Origin: Nitzschia sp. pyKryTriq1
Lineage: Eukaryota; Bacillariophyta; Bacillariophyceae; Bacillariales; Bacillariaceae
DNA length: 64,000 bases
NCBI GenBank assembly: GCA_956465555.1
Contig: OY101116.1
Location: 558,001-622,000 of the forward strand
Direction: 5' to 3'
Both the position numbers and the translations under genes were made by a program. Positions 1 through 9,421 of the stretch are shown here, piece after piece. The first letter of the stretch is position 1. Each line of letters begins with the position of its first letter. The notes under the pieces were generated by a model, which saw only the letters and a list, made by a program, of their open reading frames with translations, was not told the DNA's origin and ran no database searches.

Positions 1-477
1 TTACAAGCAGTCAAGGCTCTAAAAGTGAGGGTGGTTTTGGTCGGGGACACTTTTTTACGAATCCACGAGAGCCACCCGGCCATTCGGTACGATCGGATTG
101 TATGTGTCTCTGCTGCTGCATATTCACTTCTTTTGCAACGTTGCTCGATGATGATATGTCATGGTGGCATGGGGGTCGTCCAGGCATGCCTACGAGCTGG
201 AGTGCCCTGCCTAATTAGCCCGCTCATGGGCGACCAGTTTGCCTTGGCAAAACTGGTGGAAGCAAAAGGCTATGGAGTCCAGTGTGGTTCTAGATTATCA
301 GAGCTCTCGGTAGAAGATGTAATACGGGCAGTAGATGCGGGTCGGAAGTGCAGTGACTCCTGCCGTGAACTTGGACTGAAGATTCGAAAAGAAAGGCCTT
401 CCGCGGTGGAAAGGCTGGCTGATTGGATGGTCGAAACAATGAATAGTAGTAGCCGAGAGGACAAATGCAAAACATAA
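1..477 (+). CDS. Glycosyltransferase (UGT/GT28-like), C-terminal part, 5' truncated by window edge
   Basis: The reading frame is open from base 1, so the N-terminal part lies outside the window. The visible 158 residues are the nucleotide-sugar-binding C-terminal half of a GT-B enzyme. The stretch CHGGMGVVQACLRAGVPCL is the donor-binding signature (His-Gly-Gly followed by a helix), and PLMGDQFALAKLVEAKGYGV follows it as in UDP-glucuronosyl/sterol glucosyltransferases, where the D-Q pair contacts the sugar. A short helical tail ends at a TAA at 475-477. The family transfers a sugar from a UDP-sugar to a lipid or other small acceptor; the acceptor cannot be told from this fragment. No intron is evident in the visible part. 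Confidence 0.75.
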   Translation, partial: LQAVKALKVRVVLVGDTFLRIHESHPAIRYDRIVCVSAAAYSLLLQRCSMMICHGGMGVVQACLRAGVPCLISPLMGDQFALAKLVEAKGYGVQCGSRLSELSVEDVIRAVDAGRKCSDSCRELGLKIRKERPSAVERLADWMVETMNSSSREDKCKT

Positions 478-949
478 GAATAGTTTTCTCTCTGGTCGAG
501 TAGTAATGTTCATAGTTGCGTTTGTTGGACCCGCCCTCTCGGCTCTGGGTGATAGTAATATAAGTATGCAAAGAATGGGGAATGGGGTGCCCTTTGCTAC
601 GTTGTTAAAGAATAAACTATGAATAGTCTACATACAAAGAGAACGTACTATCCGTAGGCCCTACCGTACTATTATTGTACGAGTACAGTAGGTCAAATGT
701 CTGTACACGTGTACGGTACGGTACAGTATTACAACGGGCTACCGCACAGTCTATTGCCGTCTCAAAAGAGACAGCGAAAGCTGAAGAAGCAACAACATCA
801 GAAGAACATCAAACAGCCCAAAACAACAAAAAGCATATTGACGGCAGAGACGGAAGACAAAGATGCTTGTACGATCTCAAGACATTGTATCTAAAATGGG
901 CTTTCGCTGCTGCTGCTGTGGTTGGCTCGTACTCCTACTCTAGAGGTCG
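478..949. other. Intergenic region upstream of the fucosyltransferase-like gene
   Basis: No supported gene lies here. The stretch around 700-730 is a cluster of GTAC-containing palindromes (GTACACGTGTAC followed by GGTACGGTAC), the kind of short palindromic DNA that recurs in most intergenic regions of this window. Small ORFs in this region read through low-complexity Lys/Gln-rich sequence and have no protein-like features. Confidence 0.5.
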
Positions 950-2335
950 ATGGGTTCGGCAGCAGCAGCGACTGCACCATCGCCAGCGAGTGGCACAATA
1001 GCACCTTTCAAGTTCAACAGGACAGCCAAGGTTTGTTTCTTCTTTTCTGTTCTGATAATTCTCAATTCCTGGACCTTTATACGGAGTGGTGAAAGTCATT
1101 ATGGGACCCAGGAGAAGGAAGTGGCGGGGCGAGAGGCTGGACTGAGTTTCAATGCCTCGTGGATGAGTCTTCTCAATTCGTCGCTACAGTCTGCGCCTGT
1201 GCCAACAGCATCAGAAATTCTTTCCTATGAAGTCGGTTACGACTTTTTGTTTTGGAGGGGTAAGAACCGAATTTGTGATTTGATTCGCAATATCACGGGT
1301 GCCAATACTCTGGGAAAAGACGAGCCCAACTATGTGCAGACATGGAAACGCCCCCCATTGATAAATCTGACGTTGCACTGCGAAGAATTGATGAGCAATA
1401 CCGGCAACTGGATTACAGCAATCTACCACATCCGTCTAGCGGCCGCATTAGGAAGAGTTGACTTCCAATTCCAATGCCATTCAGGAATGGAGTTGGCGGA
1501 AGTGAGTGTGCTGCCCTGGTTGTCAGGGCGATATCCGATGCTATCAACAAAGGGCGAATGGCCTTATGACTTTGGATGGCCCGAACCAGGCCATGTCTGT
1601 TCGAAGACCTATGCCAAACTTCCCCTCCAACATTTAGCTCACGAAATGCAGCACGATATGCGGCGAATCGCTGTGGCCATGCTGGGCCCAAGGCACTTTT
1701 CTACTTCAGAGTTGACACAGGGTGTCGAATCGTTGCAAGCATTGCTACGGCATCGACCTATGTCGTCGTCCCGAATCGAATATCCGCTGAAAGATTTGGA
1801 GATCGATGATGCCGCCATTCATTTTCGCTGTGGCGATGTCTTTGGTGGAACCAACAAAGATGTCTATGGTCTTATCAAGTTTAGAGAATATGTCGACCGA
1901 ATACCCAAGGAGACCACCAAGAGTATCGGGATCCATACACAGCCGTTTGATGTGGCACTACTCCGAGGAGCCGATCAAGAGCACGCCAGTCATTGTGAAA
2001 AGGTCGTCCATGTCCTTGTCGATTATTTACAACAAGCATATCCTAATGCTACCATCACGATACGAAATACAAAGGAAGATACCATTCCACTAACATATGC
2101 TCGAATGACAATGGCAGCACAAACGATCACCACCATGAGTACATTCGGCATTTTCCCTGCCATTGGCAGCTTTGGGGAGGGATACTATCAAAAGAGCGGA
2201 AGGCAGAATAAATTTGCTAACGGAATTCCTTCAGCATTGTCCAGCTTCCACTCCATGGATGGACCCATTCTGTCGTCACCGGCGATTCGGAAAGCCAAGT
2301 GGGAAGATATCATTAAGTTTCTAACGGAATCATGA
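950..2335 (+). CDS. Type II membrane fucosyltransferase-like glycosyltransferase
   Basis: A single-exon gene of 461 residues. After a short basic cytosolic tail, residues about 28-43 (VCFFFSVLIILNSWTFI) form one signal-anchor helix, the layout of Golgi type II glycosyltransferases. The lumenal part has several Asn-X-Ser/Thr sites. Around residue 290 it has HFRCGDVFGG followed by a Y-G-L-I-K-F-x-E-Y segment and IPKETTKSIGI. This resembles the donor-loop region (R-x-x-D/G type) of GT-B fucosyltransferases of the alpha-1,6/O-FucT clan. Family assignment is by motif resemblance only. The ATG at 950 is the one that gives a short tail before the anchor. The gene converges on delta-COP, with 129 bp between their stops. 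Confidence 0.6.
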   Translation: MGSAAAATAPSPASGTIAPFKFNRTAKVCFFFSVLIILNSWTFIRSGESHYGTQEKEVAGREAGLSFNASWMSLLNSSLQSAPVPTASEILSYEVGYDFLFWRGKNRICDLIRNITGANTLGKDEPNYVQTWKRPPLINLTLHCEELMSNTGNWITAIYHIRLAAALGRVDFQFQCHSGMELAEVSVLPWLSGRYPMLSTKGEWPYDFGWPEPGHVCSKTYAKLPLQHLAHEMQHDMRRIAVAMLGPRHFSTSELTQGVESLQALLRHRPMSSSRIEYPLKDLEIDDAAIHFRCGDVFGGTNKDVYGLIKFREYVDRIPKETTKSIGIHTQPFDVALLRGADQEHASHCEKVVHVLVDYLQQAYPNATITIRNTKEDTIPLTYARMTMAAQTITTMSTFGIFPAIGSFGEGYYQKSGRQNKFANGIPSALSSFHSMDGPILSSPAIRKAKWEDIIKFLTES

Positions 2336-2464
2336 TCGTATATAGTATTTTGTGCAAAACCACCCACACTTTTTTCTCGTCTTAAACTACTTCCAAAATA
2401 TGGTGGGACCTATGCCTGCTTTCTATGTTATTAGTCGTACTGCTACCTATTAGTGAGACTGCGA

Positions 2465-4445
2465 CTATGCACATTGGTAGGTCTCTGGGGTAAAGCTCTT
2501 GGTCAATTGGTTGGGAATGGGAGCCCCCGACGTGGCGTTGGTGATCCCCGTAAGGGTAATGGGGCAGAGAAGTGTCTCCGATCGGAAACCAATTTGAATC
2601 GGGAAGAACACATCGGGGTTGTTTCCTGGAATGCTGAATTCGAGACTGCCCGAGTTTGTGTCCGCATCCAAGGTATCAAAATGCCAACACATCATTCCTG
2701 CTCGTGGATCATGTTTGAATTGACCATCTATGTTTTCAATCGACGGCGCTTCCGTAGTACCAAGCGGTAATAGGATGTTTACGTCATGCAGGACCAAGTC
2801 GGATCGAGTCATTTCCATTTCAATGTTGACATTGATCATGCCCGAACCTTCATCTTCTGGCCAACAGTTGATAGTGATGGGAGCCGCATCTTCACCGCTA
2901 TACGACCAACGCAGGATACCCACAGCACGACCCACAGGAAATCCTTTTCCACCCTTGAGCGACAAGAGGCCTTGTTGTTCATACCCCTTCTTGTCCACCT
3001 TGGGGTGCGTCGCATAGTTAAATGTAGACGGCAGTTGTGCTTTGTTGACAGCAATGACCGCTGCAGCTCCGACGTCTGTATTCGCTGTAAGATTCAAGAT
3101 ACCCTTGATTTCGCAGGCTTCGACTGCACCTTCGCGAGTCATGTTGCAAGAAATCTTCTCTTCCAAAACCAGTGTGAGAGGAGTAGACGGGGCCGCCACT
3201 GGAGCTTCGACTGGGGCACCGAATCCAAAGTCGGCTGCGGCGCCTCCCTTGGACCCCCCAAAGAGGTTGTCTTCTGCAGCCATGGCGGCCATGAGGGAGT
3301 CTTTCTTGCCTCCGCCCATTCCACCGAGTTTCATACCCGACTTGGCCAGTACCTTGGGGGCCGCAGGAGCCGGAGCCGTTGGCTTTTGGAGTGCTGCGTA
3401 CGGATTGAACTCCTCTTGTTGAGCCCCGAAGCCTTGTTGATCTTGCTGCATTTGATCGAACATACCTCCACCGTGGCTGGGATGTCCACCTCCTCCACCA
3501 AAGCCTTCCATACCCCCCATAGGCGCAGTAGGAGCTTGACCCGTGACAAATGTCTGTCGAAGATTCGCCATCTTTTGCTCTTGCAAAGCCTTGGCCTTTT
3601 GTTGCATTTCGTGTCGAGCTTGTTCTTCTCTGGATTGCCGAAGAGCAATGGCGATCTTTTCTTCGTGACTGTCCATGAGCAGATTCGTTCGGATCGAGGA
3701 CAAGGAGGCTTCTTCCTTGTATCCACCTGCAGTCAAGACTTCATCGAAGGCAAAGATGAGCTCAAATGCGTGCTCGTTGATAGTATGCTCCTGCAAGCCC
3801 CCAGCTACATCTGGTACCACCTTGGCCAGGAGTCGCAAAGTTCCCAGGTCCTCTACAATGTTGCTGGCTTTCGTAGTGATCAACAGGAGATACAGGTTGT
3901 TCTCGAGAGGTTGGTACACATAGCGCACGGAATCCGTCTCGACAAATGTGTGCTGCTTGGCAGTCAGCCCGACCAACTTGGGGAAGGCTGCCAACAAGCC
4001 CTCGACGCGTAGTCGATTCATCTCGACGAATTGACGCGAGACGAGGGCCTTGCCCTGTCGGGTACAAACCGAGGCCGACAATACCACCTGCGGACACAAA
4101 CACGCACACACACACAAGATCGCAGCAAACGGAAGGTGAGTCACTGACGGTAGTAGTAGATAGAGAGTCGAACACACTACGATTGTACCGTATTCGTTTG
4201 TGCCTTCGTGCTAATCACTTTGAGATGAAACGGATAGATGATTCATCATCCAATACCATTACAGCGGTGCAGGCCATGGCCGATGCACATCGTCACTGGT
4301 GCATGATGTTTATCGCGAGCCAATTTACGGACAGACAGACGGTAGTTGTGACCCAAAAATGACGGCGATTGGCGCGAGCCTTGATCGTATCGAGGATCTC
4401 CCAACGACGCCATGGAAACATAGATCCCTTTGCATTGCTTACCAT
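2465..4445 (-). CDS. ARCN1: Coatomer subunit delta (delta-COP)
   Basis: This is the delta subunit of the COPI vesicle coat, which works at the Golgi in retrograde transport. The N-terminal longin-like domain has the family's RQGKALVSRQFVEM, EGLLAAFPKLVG, KQHTFVETDSVRYVYQPL and FELIFAFDEV. A helical Lys/Gln-rich linker and a Gly/Pro-rich hinge follow. The C-terminal mu-homology domain carries KVDKKGYEQQ, ITINCWPEDEGSGM and SLEFSIPG. The family begins M-V-(V/L)-L; here VVLSASVCTRQGKAL starts immediately after a CAG acceptor at 4088-4090. The only upstream in-frame solution I see is ATG at 4443-4445 directly followed by the donor GTAAGC. Model: exon 1 = 4443..4445 (Met only), intron 4088..4442 (355 bp), exon 2 = 2465..4087, 541 residues. 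Confidence in the identity is very high; the exon 1 model is good. Confidence 0.93.
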
Positions 4446-5058
4446 TGTGTTGATCAAAAACTTTTTACAATTGAGAAAAGAGAGACCCTGAATCAATGGT
4501 TGGCACCATGCACTGGGACAATGCAAAGGTGAGGAGGACGAGAAGAGAGCCGCAACGCGAGATGGATGCCTCCCCGCGATGATGCAACCGATGATCGCCG
4601 CCGCAGCACCGCATCTCATCTCAGCGTATGCGCGACGAAGAAGGCTGGCAACTGGCAAGGCAGATGAGACCGGGGACAAAACACCTTATGTTTCGGACAA
4701 ACGAGCGACAATGAAAAAGATGGCCGGCGACCCGTTGGACTGCTTCAAAAGAAGATGGTGTGCGAATTGCATGCGCGATAGATCCAGGCAAGCTTTTTCG
4801 GAAGCCAAAAAAATCGACTCCAACGTACCGTTTCCCACACACACGATCCAATGCACATCCACTACTCTCGTACAGTAAGTAGTCTACACAGACGGTACAA
4901 AGTTCTACGGGCGGAAGGTCAACAACACGGCGGATCCAACGTGCTTTTCGCAGTGCAGTCATTTTCATCGCATCCGAGGACCGAGCACCGCCACCACCAT
5001 TGCGTTCTTAGCTTTCTTCCTCGGTTTCAATCTTCTCCAAGAACTACAATATTTTACC
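4446..5058. promoter_or_regulatory. Divergent promoter/5' UTR region between delta-COP and the R-SNARE gene
   Basis: Two trafficking genes are transcribed away from each other across this 613-bp space. It contains no supported ORF. It must hold the 5' UTRs of both genes. I see no TATA box that I would call with confidence. Confidence 0.4.
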
Positions 5059-5957
5059 ATGACTGACAACAAACTGCGCTGTGCTCTCATCTTCCGACTT
5101 GAGGGAGGCGGCAAGCCCGTCTGCGTTGCCAAATATGACCATGCCGGGCAATACGAAACGCACGGGGGAGCTGATTCGAGTTTGTATGGAGGCCGTGACA
5201 AGTCCTACGCCGAAGCCGTAGCGGGAGTCATTCAAAACGATCCCCCCACGGGGCTCGCACAAACTGGGCAGATCGGTGGTTTCAAGGTGGTACAATCCGA
5301 CGTTCACCAAGTTATCTATGGTGCCGATATGGACGGTCTTAGTAAGTACGAGTAGTATACGGTGAAGCCAACGGCTAGTTGCGCGTTGGATCGAATCGAA
5401 TTTTCGTTCGATCGATGGCACGACCCACCGATAAACTGACCATGTTTTCTCGACCGTTTCTTTCTTCTATAGGCTGTGCCGTGATTACTGGAACTCAGTA
5501 CCAATCTCGAGTGGCTATTCAAATGCTTTCAGAGCTGTACAAGGACTTCTCGTCCAAGCACGGAGCTGCCGCCAAGACTGCCGCCGAGAATGCCCTTTCG
5601 AAGAAGGCCAAGCCTGTGCTTTCAGAATGCTGCAAGAAGTACGAAGATCCTTCCAAGGTCGATAAGACATCAAAGGTCCTGGGACAAGTCGATGCTGTCA
5701 AGGGACAAATGCAAGGCAATATTGCCAACATGCTCAAGAACACGGAAAAAGCCGAGTCGTTGGCAGAAAAGTCGGATCAACTCAACGAGCAAGCGTCGGT
5801 TTTCAAGAAGAGAAGTACAGACTTGAAGAAGCAAATGCAATGGAAGAACTTAAAGATGACCCTGCTTCTAGGAGGAGTGGTTGTTGTCATTCTTATCGCC
5901 GTTTTGTGGCCTGTCATCAAAAACGCCAAGAAGGCTGCTGGCAGCGGTCGTTTCTAA
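5059..5957 (+). CDS. Longin-type R-SNARE (VAMP-like)
   Basis: Two exons, 5059..5341 and 5473..5957, joined by a 131-bp GTAAGT...TAG intron whose removal gives GLSCAVITGTQYQSRVA; 255 residues. Residues 1 to about 125 form a longin domain. Residues about 158-218 are a SNARE coiled coil (LGQVDAVKGQM, then QWKNLKM, the classic R-SNARE juxtamembrane motif). Residues about 222-243 are a single C-terminal membrane anchor. The family pairs with three Q-SNAREs to drive vesicle fusion; this one would sit on endosomal, vacuolar or Golgi membranes. By alignment to VAMP2/VAMP7 the ionic zero-layer Arg falls at Asn184 (MLKNTEK), so the diagnostic Arg is absent. It converges on UTP14, with 89 bp between stops. 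Confidence 0.85.
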
Positions 5958-6046
5958 GACTCGAGGATAGCATATCAGTCATTTATTACTCTAGAGCGAA
6001 ACACTACTTCTTTATTTCGTCTAGTCATACAGTAGATCGTCGTCTA

Positions 6047-8334
6047 CTAAAATTTAGCGGGTGCTCGCGCTACCTTGGCTTTCTTCGAAATAGGCTGGAT
6101 GATCTTGCCCGATCGAGTCAGGATTTCGGGGCGGGTCATGTTCTTGAAGGAACTAGTGACATTCCATTCTCGTCCGACACCACCCAGCATGGACTGTTCA
6201 TATTCTGCCCGGGAACTGAAAGGGTGAGGAACATCACCCAGCATGAAGGTGTTGGCAACCTTCTTTTGACGTTTCTGGTTAATGATCACGTCTGGTTTGC
6301 CTTCATCCTTCCGCTTTCGCTTGGCGTCCTCCTTTTTGATCGGAGCTTGCAGTTTCTTTGGAAGCTTGTTTCGTCTTGGAGGTGGGGGAGCCCCATCACC
6401 AGCCCACGAGCCCCATCCGGCGACTTCTTTAGGACCCTTTTCAGCAGCCACCTTTCTCGTGGGGTCATTATCCTCTTCCATGGCTTCTTTTTCTTTTTTA
6501 AACTCTTCGTCTGCATCCTTTTCGGATGTGGTCGCGAATGCCCTTCGAATGAGTTCTTCCTGACTCAACGCAGTAATCATCGTTGCGGTGCCATCATCGG
6601 CCTTCGAATCCTTATCAGTGATCGACGTGGACGGCAGACAATGTTTGCCCTTGGGGCCGGCATCCAAGATATCCACTGCACCTTCCACATCTACCATTCC
6701 TCTTTTGGAAGTCTTCTTCTTGGCTGTCTCTGACGAAGGCGTCAGATCAGATTCAGTCGACTTTAGCCAAGGATTTTCTTCCTCGGCATCCACAGACAAT
6801 TTAGTGGATACTTGGGATGCTCTATGGTCTTTCTTGGAGTCAGTGACACTGTCCTTCCGCTTGTTCTGCAGTTTACCAGCTGGGGTGTCCTTCTTGGCGC
6901 TATTGGTCGCGACAGTCAACGTGGAGACATGCTCCGTAGGTGCCATTGTTCTAGGCTTCTTCGATGGCTTGTTGTCCGTCGTATCATTTTCGTCAGCTAG
7001 ATCAGAATCATCATGTCCCCCCGAAATATCAATTTCAATACCACCACTGGTAGAAATTGTATTGGAGTTTCCGAATTCCAAGGAAGTGGCGACCAGTTCG
7101 CCAGTCTTCATGATCTCCTTCATCTCCTTCTCCGAAGCAACGATTTCTTTCTGTTTTCTTTTATTGTCATCGGAGTTAATATCCCCCGCAGGGTTATCCA
7201 TGTCTTCGCCTTCATTAGATTGCAACTCGGTCAAAAGTCGTCGAGCTTCATCTCGAGCCTTGTCACGCTGCTTCAGCATTCCCTTTTGCATAAATGAAAG
7301 TTGGAAGAGTCCCGACTTGCCCTGCGTTGGATCGGCACCATCATCTGTGTCCTCCAACACCTTGCGCGCGGACTCTACGAGATCCTCATCCGAATCATCG
7401 TTCGATTCATCATCATCCTCGTCACCCATCATTTTTCGTCTCAAGTCGTCACCACGTTTGAGTTGTGCCGAAAGCGCTCTACGAGTCTCCAAGTCTACAT
7501 TCTTGCCTCGTTTTAGTACGCGTTTGGCCCATTTGCTTGTATTTTTGTGAGCAAGAGTCATTCGTTCTTGAATTCGAGACACTTCCTCCTTCTCCTTCAA
7601 TTCCTGTGCCAGCTCGACATCCTCTTCCTTGGCGGCTTCCAAGCCTGACTCCTTGAGGCGTTCTCGCTGCTTCTTTCGAATTCGTCTGTACTTCTTCGAC
7701 TTAATTTTCTTGATGTGGTGTCGTTTTTGTTCATGATAGAACATCAAGGCTCGAATCTGTGCAAGTTGTCCACGACGCTTTTTATATTCTTCCATTGTGA
7801 GGCGGTTGGCGCCAAGATCATCCTGTAACGCTTGTTCTTCCGCCTTGAGGACAGCTTCCTCGTCTTGTTGACCAGCTTCTTCCAGTGCTTGCTCCAATTC
7901 CTTCTCGAATTCCGTAGTTGGTTCGAATTTATCCACCAGTGTATCGCGAGTAACATTGAGGCGTTCCTTGGGTTTGAAATCGAGGGTTTCCGCTTGCCGG
8001 TTCTCTTGCACAACTTTGGTCCACCTCGAGACATTCTTGGCTTGTTGCTCATAGGCCAACTTGCGCTGTGTGCGGTCGGAAACTACCTTATCCATTGGCG
8101 CAGCAGTGGCACTTTGCTGCGTAGAGAAAGTCTTTTGAAGATTTTTGAATCCTTGCGTATCCTGAAGACCTTCCATCAAGTTGTCCATTGTCAAACCCTT
8201 CTTGGAGATCGAACTTGAGTACTCGGATTCCGAGAGCTTGGCCATTTGCGCGCCCGAAGAAGGCTTGTCATCAGCCTTGCGTTTTTTCCCAGCGGTATCC
8301 AGTTTGTCTAACAAATTGAGCATATACTCTCCCC

Positions 8335-8365
<31 letters not shown>

Positions 8366-8653
8366 GTCGTCGCCGCCGTCAGACTCTTCGTCGTCCTCTC
8401 CATCTTCGTCACTGGTGACATCTTCTTCGTCACTTGCCTGTTCCTTGGCCCCTCGTTTCTTTGTGCCCTTGTTTTCGAAAAAGTGACCAAACATTCTTTC
8501 ATCTTCCGAGTTGAAAGCTTCATCTTCGTCAATCTCCTCGTCTTCTGAATCGTCCACCGAGTCGACAATTTGTGGCTGATGCTGCTGCTGACGACTCGTG
8601 GTCGGTAATTCGTTCTGGGCTTTGTGGGATTTTCGTTTCGTACGGCGCGCCAT
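6047..8653 (-). CDS. UTP14: U3 snoRNP / SSU processome protein UTP14
   Basis: A single-exon, 868-residue nucleolar protein. Utp14 is part of the small-subunit processome and activates the helicase Dhr1 during 18S rRNA maturation. Family markers in order: a very acidic N-terminus with an Asp run; SRWTKVVQENRQAETLDFK; the basic block FYHEQKRHHIKKIKSKKYRR; MTLAHKNTSKWAKRVLKRG; a variable acidic/Ser-rich middle; GWGSWAGDG; and the C-terminal VANTFMLGDVPHPFSS and WNVTSSFKNMTRPEI. Length is close to the yeast protein. The poly-Asp run is encoded by an ATC/ATG-type trinucleotide repeat on the plus strand at about 8335-8364, a likely site of length polymorphism. The start MARRTKRK is the first Met and is basic as expected. 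Confidence 0.93.
8335..8364. repeat. Trinucleotide microsatellite coding for the UTP14 poly-Asp run
   Basis: About ten tandem CAT units on the plus strand, read as GAT/ATG-type codons on the minus strand, extend into CGT/CGC units. They encode most of an uninterrupted stretch of a dozen Asp residues in UTP14. Confidence 0.85.
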
Positions 8654-9421
8654 GGTCCAAACTAGTACCAGGTACTGGGAATCCTAATGTTGGATCGGAA
8701 TGCAGAATATAAACTTTACACGAGGCACCAACAACACAGGACTCTGACAACCCTGGATACACAACCCAAACAAAGTTGATATCACGACAACGAAGTAAAA
8801 GTCTACTGTATGGTAGAGTTACAGTAGGGTAGTTGTCGGATGGAGATCCTGTCAAGAAGAAAAACACCCCCAGAAATAATAAAGTGGTGTGCCCTGATCT
8901 CTCGGGTGGATGAGGCAGTTTGGGGCTGTTTCTGTTCTTTTCATGCGAAAAAATGGCTCATAACCCACGTTCGATTAGGACGATTAAAAATGACTCCAAA
9001 GAGGAGTCAAGCAGATTTCATCGTCAGGCAGTGTTGGGTCATTCTTGAGATACAACGATCTACAGCTTGAAGAGACGGTTGTATTGCTTGAAATATGTAT
9101 ACTATTGATTAGTTTGTTGATGCGAAAGATAATTGTGCCATTGTCGATGTTTCTGTTGTTTCGGAATTTTGGATACGCTTCGCTTCATAATGACCGTATG
9201 TATGTTCGTATGTATGATTCATATATTCATATGTAGGAATGGGTAGTGAGAACGCTTCGTCTCAACAGTCATGTGTTGAACAGTTCGCGGGACGCAAAAG
9301 AGCACGAAGCACGAAGGACTGTCGACAATGACAGTTTTTCACTCTACTACTGTAGTACTTGCACTCCTACTTTTCACATCGATCATCGATCACATCATTT
9401 TCACAAAAGGCTTTCAATAAC
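8654..9421. promoter_or_regulatory. Divergent intergenic region between UTP14 and the prolyl hydroxylase
   Basis: This 768-bp stretch separates divergently transcribed genes. I see no gene in it. The part near 9190-9235 is an AT-rich run of ATGTATG/CATAT-like short repeats. The part near 9250-9320 contains CGAAGCACGAAG-like short direct repeats. Confidence 0.4.

Noticed and set aside
2786-4012. 408-aa plus-strand ORF
   Set aside because: Antisense to the conserved delta-COP coding region; composition is that of a reverse-frame shadow.
5840-6733. 297-aa plus-strand ORF
   Set aside because: Runs from the SNARE 3' end into antisense UTP14; no conserved features.
6588-7550. 320-aa plus-strand ORF over UTP14
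   Set aside because: Ser-rich antisense of Glu/Asp/Lys-rich UTP14 coding sequence.
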